From contig NZ_JBGCCK010000027.1 of NCBI RefSeq assembly GCF_041262525.1, positions 1 through 64,000 of the forward strand: 64,000 nucleotides of DNA, read 5' to 3'. Of this stretch, positions 1 through 8,389 are shown piece by piece. How positions within the stretch are numbered: position 1 is the stretch's first letter; each line of letters starts with the position of its first letter. A program made the position numbers and the translations under genes. Source of the DNA: Streptacidiphilus sp041262525 (lineage in GTDB: Bacteria; Actinomycetota; Actinomycetes; Streptomycetales; Streptomycetaceae). Under the pieces are notes generated by a model. The model had not been told where the DNA came from, ran no database searches, and saw only the letters and a list, made by a program, of their open reading frames with translations.

Positions 1-92
1 ACGCCCGGTTACATTCCGAACCCGGAAGCTAAGCCTCACAGCGCCGATGGTACTGCAGGGGGGACCCTGTGGGAGAGTAGGACACCGCCGAA
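1..92 (+). rRNA. rrf: 5S ribosomal RNA, 3' part
   Basis: The first about 92 bases carry the conserved 3' three quarters of actinobacterial 5S rRNA. Visible are the CCGAACCCGGAAGCTAAG loop region, the CGCCGATGGTACTGC segment and the closing GGGAGAGTAGGACACCGCC. The 5' end lies outside the window, so this is the tail of an rRNA operon transcribed toward the phosphatidyltransferase gene. Not a protein gene; short open frames across it are accidental. Confidence 0.95.
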
Positions 93-101
93 CAATCATT
101 C

Positions 102-140
102 CAGTGAAGCCCCCTGACCATCGGTCAGGGGGCTTCACTG
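102..140 (+). terminator. rRNA operon terminator hairpin
   Basis: A perfect 18-bp inverted repeat (102-119 pairing with 123-140) with a 3-base loop ATC lies 10 bases after the 5S end. The stem contains GCCCCCTGACC/GGTCAGGGGGC. Its position and strength fit an intrinsic terminator of the rRNA operon; there is no long T run, as is usual in high-GC actinobacteria. Confidence 0.9.
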
Positions 141-189
141 CGTTAGAGTCAGCCTGCATCGTTCGAAGTGTTCTACAGGAGGCCCCCGG

Positions 190-798
190 GTGGAGGTCCA
201 GGAGACGCGCGTCCAGACCGACCGCGTGCTCACCATCCCCAATCTGCTGAGCATGGCGCGCCTCGTCGGCGTGCCGATCTTCCTCTGGCTGATCCTCTGG
301 CCGGTGTTCGGCGGGCCGAAGAACGACGCCTGGGCGATCGCGATCCTGATGCTCAGCGGCGTGAGCGACTACCTCGACGGCAAGCTCGCGCGTCGCTGGG
401 GGCAGGTCAGCCGGCTGGGTCAGCTGCTCGATCCGCTCGCGGACCGGCTGTTCGTACTGTCGACGATCGTCGGGCTGACGTGGCGCGAGATCATGCCCTG
501 GTGGCTGACCGTGGTCCTGCTGGCGCGTGAGGTGTTCATCGCCTCCCTGCTCCCCATCCTCAGGCGTCACGGATACGGCCCACCCGAGGTGAACTTCATC
601 GGAAAGGCAGCTACGTTCAATCTGATGTACGCGTTCCCCTTGCTGCTGCTCACGACCTATCACAACTGGCTCGGGACTGTGGCGAGTGTCATCGGTTGGG
701 CGTTCGTCTGGTGGGGTACGACGCTCTATTGGTGGGCAGGGATCCTGTACGCGGTGCAAACTCGCCGTCTCGTGAAGGCGAGCGCCCTGCCCGATTGA
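190..798 (+). CDS. CDP-alcohol phosphatidyltransferase (PgsA-like)
   Basis: A 202-residue integral membrane enzyme that would transfer a phosphatidyl group from CDP-diacylglycerol to an alcohol acceptor, probably glycerol-3-phosphate or an inositol-type acceptor. The family signature DGx2ARx8Gx3Dx3D is complete around residues 60-85 (DYLDGKLARRWGQ, then GQLLDPLADR), and several hydrophobic segments follow. It starts at GTG 190 behind an AGGAGG-like site at 176-182, and is followed 16 bases later by the nucleotidyltransferase gene, whose Shine-Dalgarno overlaps this stop. The acceptor cannot be told from sequence; in mycobacteria the equivalent position holds pgsA2, which argues only for the family. 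Confidence 0.85.
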   Translation: MEVQETRVQTDRVLTIPNLLSMARLVGVPIFLWLILWPVFGGPKNDAWAIAILMLSGVSDYLDGKLARRWGQVSRLGQLLDPLADRLFVLSTIVGLTWREIMPWWLTVVLLAREVFIASLLPILRRHGYGPPEVNFIGKAATFNLMYAFPLLLLTTYHNWLGTVASVIGWAFVWWGTTLYWWAGILYAVQTRRLVKASALPD

Positions 799-814
799 GG
801 AGGAGCCAGCCGAG

Positions 815-3313
815 ATGAAGGCCGTTGTGATGGCCGGGGGCGAAGGAACCCGTCTTCGCCCGATGACCGCGAGTATGCCCAAGCCCCTGCTGCCGGTGGT
901 GAACCGGCCGATCATGGAACACGTGCTTCGGCTGCTGAAGAGACACGGTCTCACCGACACCGTTGTGACGGTCCAGTTCCTGGCCTCTCTGGTCCGTAAC
1001 TACTTCGGCGACGGCGAAGAACTCGGCATGAAGCTGACGTACGCCAACGAGGAGACCCCACTCGGCACGGCCGGCAGCGTCAAGAATGCCGAGGACGCGC
1101 TCAAGGACGATTCCTTCCTGGTGATCTCCGGCGACGCGCTCACGGATTTCGACCTCACGGAGCTCATGGAATTCCACCGCTCCAAGGGAGCGATGGTCAC
1201 CGTCTGCCTGGCGCGTGTGCCGAATCCGCTCGAATTCGGCATCACGATCGTGGACGACGAAGGCAAGGTCGAGCGATTCCTGGAGAAGCCCACCTGGGGC
1301 CAGGTCTTCTCCGACACGGTGAACACCGGCATCTACGTGATGGAGCCGGAGGTCTTCAACTACGTCGCGGCTGACACCTCCGTCGACTGGTCGGGTGACG
1401 TCTTCCCGCAGCTGCTCAAGGAAGGCAAGCCCATCTACGGCTTCATCGCCGAGGGCTACTGGGAGGACGTCGGCACCCACGAGAGCTACGTCAAGGCGCA
1501 GGCCGATGTGCTCGAGGGCAAGGTCGACGTCGAGATCGACGGTTTCGAGATCTCCCCGGGCGTCTGGGTCGCCGAGGGCGCCGAGGTCGACCGCGAGGCT
1601 GTGCTGCGCGGGCCCCTCTACATCGGCGACTACGCCAAGGTCGAGGGTGGCGTCGAGATCCGGGAGCACACCGTGCTCGGCAGCAACGTCGTGGTGAAGC
1701 GCGGGGCGTTCCTGCACAAGGCGGTCATCCACGACAACGTCTATATCGGCCCGCAGGCCAACCTCCGGGGCTGCGTGATCGGTAAGAACACCGACGTGAT
1801 GCGGGCCGCGCGGATCGAGGACGGCGCCGTCATCGGCGACGAGTGCTTGATCGAGGAGGAGTCGATCATCGCGGGCAACGTCCGCGTCTACCCCTTCAAG
1901 ACGATCGAGGCCGGCGCCTTCGTCAACACCTCGGTCATCTGGGAGTCGCGCGGGCAGGAGCATCTCTTCGGTGCGCGCGGCGTCTCCGGCATCATCAATG
2001 TCGAGATCACCCCGGAGCTGGCTGTCCGGCTCGCCGGTGCCTACGCGACGACGCTCAAGAAGGGCGCCACGGTCACCATCGCCCGTGACCACTCTCGTGG
2101 CGCGCGGGCGCTCAAGCGCGCGATGATCTCGGCCCTCCAGGCGAGCGCGATCGACGTGCGCGACCTGGAGAACGTCCCCATGCCGGTCGCCCGACAGCAG
2201 ACCGCGCGCGGCAGTGCGGGCGGGATCATGCTGCGCACCACACCCGGCGTGCCGGACTCGCTCGACATCCTTTTCTTCGACGAGCGCGGCGCCGACCTCT
2301 CCCAGGCCGGTCAGCGCAAGCTCGACCGCATCTACGCCCGCCAGGAGTACCGGCGCGCCTTTCCGGGCGAGATCGGCGACCTGACCTTCCCGGCCACGGT
2401 CTTCGACTCCTACGCCGGCAGCCTGCTCAGCGCCATGGACACGCGGGAGGTGGCGGACGCCAGGCTGAAGGTCGTCGTCGACGTCGCCCACGGCAGCGCC
2501 TCGCTGCTGCTGCCCAGCATTCTCGGCCGCCTCGGTATCGAGGCGCTGATGGTGAACCCGGGCATGGACGAGGCACACCCGACGGAGACGATCGAGGAGC
2601 GGCGGGTCGGCCTGGTCCGGCTCGGCGAGCTGGTGTCCTCCTCGCGCGCGGCGTTCGGAGTCCGCTTCGACCCGGTCGGGGAGCGTGTCTCCTTCGTCGA
2701 CGAGCGCGGACGGATCATCGAGGACGACCGCGCGCTGCTGGTCCTGCTGGACCTGATCGCGGCGGAGGGCCGGAGCGGCAAGGTCGCGCTGCCGGTCGCC
2801 ACGACGCGGATCGCCGAGCAGGTGGCCGCGTACCACGGCACGCAGGTGCTCTGGACGACGACGTCCCCGGACGACTTGACTCGTGCGGCGTCGGCTGACG
2901 GCACGGTCTTCGCAGGCGACGGGCGCGGCGGCTTCGTGGTCCCGGAGTTCAGCGGCGTCTTCGACGGCACGGCGGCGTTCGTACGCCTGCTGGGGCTGGT
3001 CGCCCGGACACAGCTGACCTTGAGCCAGATCGACGCACGCATCCCGCGGGCGCATGTGCACCGGCGTGACCTGGCCACCCCCTGGGCGGCGAAGGGCATG
3101 GTCATGCGCAAGGTCGTGGAGGCGGCGGGCGACCGCCAGGTCGACACGACGGACGGCGTCCGCGTGGTCGAGCCGGACGGCCGCTGGACGATGGTCCTGC
3201 CGGACCCGGCCGAAGCGGTCACCCATCTCTGGGCCGAAGGCCCGGACGACACGTCGACACAGGCGCTGCTCGATGAGTGGGCCGCAGTGGTCGAGAGTGC
3301 CGGCCGGAGTTAG
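815..3313 (+). CDS. mannose-1-phosphate guanylyltransferase fused to a phosphomannomutase-like domain
   Basis: An 832-residue, three-part protein. Residues 1-230 are a nucleotidyltransferase domain with the GEGTRLRPMT and PKPLLPV substrate loop, expected to make an NDP-sugar (GDP-mannose by family). Residues about 250-370 form hexapeptide left-handed beta-helix repeats. Residues about 385-830 resemble alpha-D-phosphohexomutases. The mutase part looks degenerate: where active mutases carry the phosphoserine loop (TASHNP) this protein reads LRTTPGVPD, so mutase activity is doubtful. ATG 815 has GAGGAGG 10-16 bases upstream and is probably cotranscribed with the phosphatidyltransferase. GDP-mannose would feed mannosylated lipids or glycoproteins. 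Confidence 0.85.
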   Translation: MKAVVMAGGEGTRLRPMTASMPKPLLPVVNRPIMEHVLRLLKRHGLTDTVVTVQFLASLVRNYFGDGEELGMKLTYANEETPLGTAGSVKNAEDALKDDSFLVISGDALTDFDLTELMEFHRSKGAMVTVCLARVPNPLEFGITIVDDEGKVERFLEKPTWGQVFSDTVNTGIYVMEPEVFNYVAADTSVDWSGDVFPQLLKEGKPIYGFIAEGYWEDVGTHESYVKAQADVLEGKVDVEIDGFEISPGVWVAEGAEVDREAVLRGPLYIGDYAKVEGGVEIREHTVLGSNVVVKRGAFLHKAVIHDNVYIGPQANLRGCVIGKNTDVMRAARIEDGAVIGDECLIEEESIIAGNVRVYPFKTIEAGAFVNTSVIWESRGQEHLFGARGVSGIINVEITPELAVRLAGAYATTLKKGATVTIARDHSRGARALKRAMISALQASAIDVRDLENVPMPVARQQTARGSAGGIMLRTTPGVPDSLDILFFDERGADLSQAGQRKLDRIYARQEYRRAFPGEIGDLTFPATVFDSYAGSLLSAMDTREVADARLKVVVDVAHGSASLLLPSILGRLGIEALMVNPGMDEAHPTETIEERRVGLVRLGELVSSSRAAFGVRFDPVGERVSFVDERGRIIEDDRALLVLLDLIAAEGRSGKVALPVATTRIAEQVAAYHGTQVLWTTTSPDDLTRAASADGTVFAGDGRGGFVVPEFSGVFDGTAAFVRLLGLVARTQLTLSQIDARIPRAHVHRRDLATPWAAKGMVMRKVVEAAGDRQVDTTDGVRVVEPDGRWTMVLPDPAEAVTHLWAEGPDDTSTQALLDEWAAVVESAGRS

Positions 3314-3455
3314 TTGCACTATCCAGGGGCGCGGGGCTCTGCTCGATGAAATGCGTGCGCGACCAGCCACCCTGTGTGGTGAGTCCCCGAACGAGCAGGG
3401 CCATCCCCATACGGCGGTTCTCGCGCAGTTCCTCGCGCCCCTTGGGTGAGTGCAG
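3314..3455 (+). repeat. dispersed palindromic intergenic repeat, copy A
   Basis: Begins right after the stop codon at 3311-3313. The ends are an inverted repeat (AGGGGCGCGGGG at 3325 against CCTCGCGCCCCT at 3431-3442, one mismatch), each flanked outside by a TGCA word. Read as its reverse complement, copy B (11280-11400) aligns with this copy along about 110 bases with only scattered differences. It fills most of the gap to the DUF881 gene and may act as a terminator. No coding sequence was recognised in it. Confidence 0.75.
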
Positions 3456-3488
3456 CGTCCCTTCGTTGCACGTGGGACGATATGCGGC

Positions 3489-4400
3489 ATGTCGACGAAC
3501 GGTCCCGGTGACGCCAAGCGCGCCGACGCGCGGTTTGCGCGCCCCGACGCGTCGATGTCGCTGCTCACCAATGTGATGGAGCACAGCCTCGACGAGGGCT
3601 ACGCAGAGGCCGCCCGCCGCAAGGGTGTCTACGGAAGCAGTCGGCTGCCCCGCACCACGCAGGGGCGGCTGGTGTTCGGCATCGGGCTCGCGCTGGCCGC
3701 GCTCGTGCTCACCATCGGTGTCAGTCAGGTGCACGCGAGTGCGCCCGTCGCGGAGCGCCAGCGGCAGGCGTTGATCGACAGGATCAACCAGTCGACCTCC
3801 AGCGCGGACGCGCTCCAGCAGCAGGTGGTCCAGCTCCAGGCCCAGCTCGACCAGGCCCGGTCCACGGCCGTCGGTGGCGCGGAGAGTGCCAAGCTCGCCG
3901 AGCTCCAGCTCGTCACCGGGACGACCTCTGTCGCCGGGCCCGGGATCGAGGTCGTCGTTGACGACGCTGTCTCCGCGGGGACGGACCTCAACAATGCGAG
4001 CCCGCGCGCCGGCGCGGGATTCGGGAACACCGGGCGGGTGCGGGACAGCGACCTTCAGCTCGTGGTCAATGCACTGTGGCAGTCCGGCGCCGAGGCGATC
4101 GCCATCAACGGTCAGCGGCTGACCAACCTCTCCGCGATCCGGGCCGCGGGTGACGCGATACTGGTGAACGACCGGCCGCTGACCCTCCCCTATACGCTGC
4201 AGGCGATCGGGGCCCCCGGGCTGGAGCAGGAGTTCCAGAACAACGCCTACGGTGGCCTCTATCTGAGCCAGCTCGCCCAGAGCTACCAGATCCGCCATCA
4301 GGTCTCGGCGAACGGGAATCTCGATCTCCCTGCCGCGACGGTCGGTTCGCTGCAGAACGCACATCCCTCGCCCTCCCCGGAAGGAACGAAGCAACCGTGA
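3489..4400 (+). CDS. DUF881 family membrane-anchored protein
   Basis: A 303-residue DUF881 protein. A basic N-terminal region is followed by one membrane segment (about residues 60-80, LVFGIGLALAALVLTIGVS), a coiled-coil stretch rich in Gln (about 90-130) and the DUF881 fold with GPGIEVVVDDA and AEAIAINGQRLT. ATG 3489 is preferred because the stretch between an upstream ATG at 3450 and this codon does not resemble the family. It overlaps the small basic protein gene by the 4-base GTGA. The family's function is unknown; the block is conserved next to GarA in actinobacteria and is often linked to envelope or division genes. Confidence 0.85.
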   Translation: MSTNGPGDAKRADARFARPDASMSLLTNVMEHSLDEGYAEAARRKGVYGSSRLPRTTQGRLVFGIGLALAALVLTIGVSQVHASAPVAERQRQALIDRINQSTSSADALQQQVVQLQAQLDQARSTAVGGAESAKLAELQLVTGTTSVAGPGIEVVVDDAVSAGTDLNNASPRAGAGFGNTGRVRDSDLQLVVNALWQSGAEAIAINGQRLTNLSAIRAAGDAILVNDRPLTLPYTLQAIGAPGLEQEFQNNAYGGLYLSQLAQSYQIRHQVSANGNLDLPAATVGSLQNAHPSPSPEGTKQP

Positions 4401-4729
4401 TCGCCGTGCTGGGCCTGGTGCTCGGAGTCGTCGTCGGGCTGTTCGTACAGCCCGACATCCCGGCAGCCTGGGTGCCTTACCTGCCGATCGCCATCGTCGC
4501 CGCGCTGGACGCGGTGTTCGGCGGCGTCCGCGCGATGCTGGACGGGATCTTCGACGACAAGGTCTTCGTGGTCTCCTTCCTCTCGAATGTGGTCGTCGCC
4601 GCGCTGATCGTCTTCCTGGGCGACCAGCTGGGCGTAGGCTCGCAGCTCTCCACCGGCGTGGTCGTGGTACTCGGGATCCGGATCTTCTCGAACGCGGCTG
4701 CGATCCGTCGCCATCTCTTCCGAGCATGA
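4397..4729 (+). CDS. sbp: small basic protein, DUF1290 (Sbp family)
   Basis: A 110-residue membrane protein with about three hydrophobic helices (IAVLGLVLGVVVGLF, LPIAIVAALDAVFG, VSFLSNVVVAALIVFLGDQLG). The LDAVFGGVRAMLDGIFDDKVF segment is typical of the DUF1290/Sbp family. The GTG start overlaps the TGA of the preceding DUF881 gene, so the two are translationally coupled. It sits between two DUF881 genes, an arrangement conserved across actinobacteria. Biochemical function is unknown. Confidence 0.85.
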   Translation: MIAVLGLVLGVVVGLFVQPDIPAAWVPYLPIAIVAALDAVFGGVRAMLDGIFDDKVFVVSFLSNVVVAALIVFLGDQLGVGSQLSTGVVVVLGIRIFSNAAAIRRHLFRA

Positions 4730-4846
4730 GGCGTCGGCCGTGACGTTCTGTGACATTCGGAGAGTGCAGGCGGTGAACGGCGGGGGTAGGACGGATGGCA
4801 GGATGATCAGCACCGATGGAACGGCGAGAGCGAAAGGAGTGAAGCG

Positions 4847-5689
4847 GTGAGCGACGAGACCCCCGAGAAGCCCGAGCCCGGTACCCCCGAGCCCGAGAAG
4901 CCCGAGTCCGAGCAGCCGAAGCCCGAGACGCCCGTGCCCGACAAGGCCGAGCCCGCCGCCTCCGAGCTCACGGGTCGGCAGCGGCTCGCCGCCGCGCTCT
5001 GGCCGCCGCGGGTCAACCGCGCCCAGCTGATCGTCGCGCTGCTGCTCTTCGCCCTCGGGCTCGGCGTGGCCTTCCAGGTGCGGGCCAACACCACCCAGAA
5101 CCAGCTCCGCGGTGCCCGCCAGGACGACCTGGTGCGGATCCTCGACGAGGTCGGCGCCCGACAGCAGCGGCTGGATCAGGAACGCCAGCAGTTGCAGTCG
5201 TCGTTGAACCAGTTGCAGACGAGCTCCAACCAGGCGAAGGAGGCGCAGGCGCAGACCCGCCTGAAGGAGCAGCAGCTCGGCGTGCTCGCCGGAACGGTCG
5301 CCGCGACGGGCCCGGGGGTCACCCTGACCGTCAAGGACCCGGGCGGGAACGTCCAGGCGGCTATGCTGCTCAACACGCTGGAGGAGCTGCGCGCGGCAGG
5401 GGCGGAGGCGGTACAGATCAACAATGTCCGGGTGGTGGCCAGTACCTGGCTGTCCGATGCGGCCAAGGGCTCGGTGACGATCAGCGGAACCACCGTGGCG
5501 CAGCCCTACGTCTTCACTGTCCTCGGCAATCCACAGGACCTCGACACCGCGCTCAACATCCCTGGGGGAGTGGTCCAGTCGGTCGCCCGAAATCAGGGCA
5601 CCGCCACCGTGGTGCGCTCGCAGTCCCTGGCCGTGACCACCTTGATCCCCTTGAGCACTCCTGACTACGCTCACACGACGCATCCATGA
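4847..5689 (+). CDS. DUF881 family protein, second copy
   Basis: A 280-residue paralogue of the 3489 gene. The first about 40 residues are a repetitive Pro/Glu/Lys tail (PEKPEPGTPEPEKPE), then a membrane helix (about 62-80), a Gln-rich coiled coil (about 95-140) and the DUF881 domain with TGPGVTLTVKDPGG and AGAEAVQINNVRV. GTG 4847 follows AAAGGAG at 4833-4839. The stop overlaps the ATG of a 37-codon ORF that in turn overlaps the GarA gene. The role is unknown; membrane anchoring with an extracytoplasmic domain is inferred. Confidence 0.85.
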   Translation: MSDETPEKPEPGTPEPEKPESEQPKPETPVPDKAEPAASELTGRQRLAAALWPPRVNRAQLIVALLLFALGLGVAFQVRANTTQNQLRGARQDDLVRILDEVGARQQRLDQERQQLQSSLNQLQTSSNQAKEAQAQTRLKEQQLGVLAGTVAATGPGVTLTVKDPGGNVQAAMLLNTLEELRAAGAEAVQINNVRVVASTWLSDAAKGSVTISGTTVAQPYVFTVLGNPQDLDTALNIPGGVVQSVARNQGTATVVRSQSLAVTTLIPLSTPDYAHTTHP

Positions 5690-5799
5690 ACCAGCTGAAC
5701 CACCCGCGCACTCAAGTCCCGTCCGCACCAGTCCTGTCCACGATGGCTCCACCTCGCCCCACGGGCGGGTCCGTGTCTCGCAAGGGGAATCGCCCGTGA
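5686..5799 (+). CDS. 37-residue coupled small ORF between DUF881 and garA
   Basis: An uninterrupted 37-codon frame starts at ATG 5686, overlapping the DUF881 stop (ATGA), and ends in TGA 5797-5799, overlapping the GTG start of the GarA gene (GTGA). It encodes MNQLNHPRTQVPS through to SRKGNRP and has no recognised domain. Both overlaps are the kind used for translational coupling, so it may serve as a coupling leader for garA rather than as a functional peptide. In Mycobacterium this slot between the DUF881 gene and garA is taken by gcvH. Coding status is unproven. Confidence 0.4.
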   Translation: MNQLNHPRTQVPSAPVLSTMAPPRPTGGSVSRKGNRP

Positions 5800-6635
5800 G
5801 TCTGTTCTCGAAGCTGTTCGGCCGGAAGTCCCGCCAGGGCGCGGTCGAGGCGCCTACCGCCCGGCACCGCAGGGCGGACGAGGAGTTCGGCGCGGGCGTC
5901 CCCGGAATGCGCGGCGCTCCCGCGTCCGACAGTTACGAGCCCGTCGCCGAGCGGCCGCTCTTCCGCGACGAGGACGGCCGACACGCGGGCGCGGCGAGTG
6001 ACGGACGCATAGCACCCCAGCCGGTACCCTCAACTTCAGGTGGAGGGTTTGCGGCCGACCCGTACTCCCAAAGCCAGTCAGGCGATCCGCGACAGGAGGC
6101 CGCAGGCGTGACGGTGTGCACCCGATGCGGATACAACAACCCGGAGTCCGCCCGCTTCTGCTCGAACTGTGGTGCCCCGTTGCGGGCCCGCGTCGGCGGC
6201 GGCGAGCGCGCGTCGGAGCAGACGTCCACAATCTCGATCTCCGGCCTCGAGTCCTACGAGCCCGAGACCGCCGCTGCGGTCACCCCCGGGCTCTCGCCCG
6301 AGGCCCAGGCCGCGGTCGACGCCCTGCCGCCCGGCTCGGCGCTGCTCGTGGTGCGTCGCGGCCCCAACTCGGGCAGCCGGTTCCTGCTGGACACCGACCT
6401 GACCACGGCGGGCCGCCACCCGGAGAGCGACATCTTCCTCGACGACATCACCGTCTCGCGGCGCCATGTCGAGTTCCGGCGCAGCCCCGGCGGCTTCACC
6501 GTCGCCGACGTCGGCAGCCTGAACGGCACCTATGTCAACCGTGAGCGGATCGACGAGGTGCCGCTGAACACCGGCGACGAAGTGCAGATCGGCAAGTACC
6601 GACTGGTCTTCTTCGCCGCGCGCCCGGGGTACTGA
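5796..6635 (+). CDS. garA: zinc-ribbon FHA domain protein, GarA/OdhI-like
   Basis: A 279-residue protein. A zinc ribbon with CTRC and CSNC pairs sits near residues 108-125, a Thr-rich motif (EQTSTISISG) near 141-150, and a C-terminal FHA domain at about 185-270 (GRHPESDIFLDD, SRRHVEF, SLNGTYVN). GarA and OdhI bind and inhibit 2-oxoglutarate dehydrogenase and activate glutamate dehydrogenase turnover control, switched by Ser/Thr kinase phosphorylation of an N-terminal ETTS motif; the EQTSTIS stretch is the likely counterpart. The about 100-residue N-terminal region and zinc ribbon are longer than mycobacterial GarA. GTG 5796 follows an AAGGGGA site. The next gene is FtsR, as in other actinobacteria. 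Confidence 0.85.
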   Translation: MSLFSKLFGRKSRQGAVEAPTARHRRADEEFGAGVPGMRGAPASDSYEPVAERPLFRDEDGRHAGAASDGRIAPQPVPSTSGGGFAADPYSQSQSGDPRQEAAGVTVCTRCGYNNPESARFCSNCGAPLRARVGGGERASEQTSTISISGLESYEPETAAAVTPGLSPEAQAAVDALPPGSALLVVRRGPNSGSRFLLDTDLTTAGRHPESDIFLDDITVSRRHVEFRRSPGGFTVADVGSLNGTYVNRERIDEVPLNTGDEVQIGKYRLVFFAARPGY

Positions 6636-6675
6636 GACGCGGTGCCCCGCCCCTGGGAGGAGTGAGTCAACCGTC

Positions 6676-7503
6676 GTGCAAGCTGACAGCGGTACCCCCG
6701 GGGCGGTGGCGCCCTTCGTGCCGTCCGGCCGCCCGGCGTCCGGCCAATTCTCGACCGGCCAATTCTCGACGGGCCAGGGCCGGTTCGGCGGCCGGCAGCA
6801 ACTGCTCAGTATCGGTGCCGTGCTGACGGAGCTGCAGGCGGAGTTCCCCGAGGTCACCATCTCCAAGATCCGTTTCCTGGAGGCGGAGCGGCTCGTCGAG
6901 CCGCAGCGCACGCCCTCGGGCTACCGGAAGTTCACCGGTGCGGACGTGGAACGGCTGGCCTACGTGCTGCGGATGCAGCGAGACCACTACCTCCCGCTGC
7001 GAGTGATCAGGGAACACCTGGCCGCCCTCGACCGCGGCGAGGCCCCGCCCGCCCTGCCGGGCCCCGGAGCGGCGCTGGACGAGCCGCTCGACGTGTCCGA
7101 GGGCGTGATCACCCCGGGGCCTTCCGCTGCCGGCCCGCGCCTGGGCCGGGCGGAGCTGTTGGCCGCCGCGGGGATCACGGACGTGCAGCTGCTGGAATGG
7201 GAGTCGTACGGCCTCGTCACTCCGGAGCCGGACGGCGGCTTTGATGGAGAGATGCTGCAAGTCGCCAGGCTGGTGGCCGAGTTGGGCCGCTTCGGACTGG
7301 AGCCGCGGCACCTGCGCGCGGTCAAGGCGGCAGCCGACCGCGAGGTGGGCCTGGTCGAGCAGATCGTCGCGCCGCTGCGGCGGCACCGCAATCCGCAGAC
7401 ACGCGCACACGCCGCGGCCATGGCCAGGGAGCTGGCGAACCTCTCGGTCCGGCTGCACGCCGCCCTGGTCCAGGCCGGACTGCGCGCCCGCCCGGGTCTC
7501 TGA
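6676..7503 (+). CDS. ftsR: MerR family regulator, FtsR-like
   Basis: A 275-residue regulator with an N-terminal Gly/Ser/Gln-rich tail containing a repeated GQFSTGQFSTGQ, then a MerR-type winged helix (about 40-105: LSIGAVLTELQAEFPEVT, PSGYRKFTGADVERL) and a long C-terminal domain. Position directly after GarA and before the bifunctional nuclease matches the actinobacterial FtsR (Rv1828-type) gene, which activates ftsZ in Corynebacterium; orthology is inferred from context and fold. GTG 6676 has GGGAGGAG about 20 bases upstream, a long spacing, so a start a few codons downstream is possible. Confidence 0.75.
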   Translation: MQADSGTPGAVAPFVPSGRPASGQFSTGQFSTGQGRFGGRQQLLSIGAVLTELQAEFPEVTISKIRFLEAERLVEPQRTPSGYRKFTGADVERLAYVLRMQRDHYLPLRVIREHLAALDRGEAPPALPGPGAALDEPLDVSEGVITPGPSAAGPRLGRAELLAAAGITDVQLLEWESYGLVTPEPDGGFDGEMLQVARLVAELGRFGLEPRHLRAVKAAADREVGLVEQIVAPLRRHRNPQTRAHAAAMARELANLSVRLHAALVQAGLRARPGL

Positions 7504-7627
7504 CCGCTCTGTCCTGGCCTCTGACCGCACTGTCCGGGCCCGCTGCGGACCCCGTCGGCGCTCGAAAGCGTGGGGGAGGGACCTGGACAACTGGAGTATC
7601 CGCCCCGCGCGCCCTAGGGTTGCAGGT

Positions 7628-8104
7628 GTGAACGAGCTAGACGTCGTGGGTGTCCGGGTGGAGATGCCTTCCAATCAGCCGATCGTGCTGTTGCGCGAGG
7701 TTGGCGGGGACCGTTATCTGCCCATCTGGATCGGGCCCGGCGAGGCCACGGCCATCGCCTTCGCGCAGCAGGGTATGACTCCCGTGCGTCCGCTCACGCA
7801 CGACCTCTTCCGCAATGTGCTGGAGGCCGTCGGCCAGCAGCTCACCGCGGTGCGGATCACCGACCTGCGGGAGGGCGTCTTCTACGCCGAGCTGGTCTTC
7901 GCCAGCGGCGTGGAGGTCAGCGCGCGCCCGTCGGACGCGATAGCGCTCGCGCTGCGCACCGGAACGCCGATCTACGGCGCCGATGGTGTGCTCGACGAGG
8001 CCGGCATCGCGATCCCGGACGAGCAGGAGGACGAGGTCGAGCGCTTCCGCGAGTTCCTCGACCAGATCTCCCCCGAGGACTTCGGCAGCAGCGGACCGCA
8101 GTAG
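7628..8104 (+). CDS. bifunctional nuclease family protein (BFN)
   Basis: A 158-residue protein of the bifunctional nuclease family (DNase/RNase domain), with the family blocks VNELDVVGVRVEMPSNQP, LPIWIGPGEATAIA, RPLTHDL and ARPSDAIALALRTGTPIY. GTG 7628 is chosen because the family begins here. No Shine-Dalgarno is visible; instead a -10-like TAGGGT lies at 7615-7620, putting a predicted transcript start within a base of the GTG, so the mRNA may be leaderless. Between two MerR genes, as in Mycobacterium (Rv1829). Confidence 0.88.
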   Translation: MNELDVVGVRVEMPSNQPIVLLREVGGDRYLPIWIGPGEATAIAFAQQGMTPVRPLTHDLFRNVLEAVGQQLTAVRITDLREGVFYAELVFASGVEVSARPSDAIALALRTGTPIYGADGVLDEAGIAIPDEQEDEVERFREFLDQISPEDFGSSGPQ

Positions 8105-8149
8105 CGCCGCGCGCGGAAGGCCCGGCGCACGCCACGCGGGAGCGTCCGG

Positions 8150-8211
8150 GGCAAACCCCCGGATTGGGCCAAGCGGCCCCAACGAGTGGGTTTGCCGCCC
8201 GTCATTCGGGC
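8150..8211. terminator. tandem hairpins after the nuclease gene
   Basis: GGCAAACCC (8150-8158) pairs with GGGTTTGCC (8188-8196); inside, TTGGGCC pairs with GGCCCCAA, giving a long interrupted stem. A second small hairpin GCCCG/CGGGC follows at 8197-8211. Located 45 bases after the nuclease stop and before the next promoter, so a transcription terminator is the likely role. The rest of 8105-8286 shows no gene. Confidence 0.6.
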
Positions 8212-8286
8212 GGAAATACCCCCGTACCGGACACGCGAAACCACTCGCGAGGCTGACGTCACCCGCCATGCCGAGCGTGGCGATCG

Positions 8287-8315
8287 TTGACGCGCTCCTG
8301 GCTACTGCCTACCTT
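8287..8315 (+). promoter_or_regulatory. SigA/HrdB-type promoter of the second merR gene
   Basis: TTGACG (8287-8292), a 17-base spacer and TACCTT (8310-8315) give a near-consensus vegetative promoter. The predicted transcript start is at about 8322, next to an in-frame GTG at 8321. Confidence 0.65.
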
Positions 8316-8389
8316 CGACTGTGAACGTCCCGGGTGCGCCACCCCGCGCCCCCGCTGCGGCGGTTCCGGAGTCGAAAGGACGGAGGGTC

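Noticed and set aside
689..3571. Long open frame of 960 codons on the minus strand
   Set aside because: It is antisense to the phosphatidyltransferase and nucleotidyltransferase genes, its product is Arg/Ala/Asp-rich without domains, and the plus-strand genes have clear family motifs.
5854..6231. Minus-strand frames opposite garA
   Set aside because: Arg/Pro-rich antisense shadows of the FHA gene.
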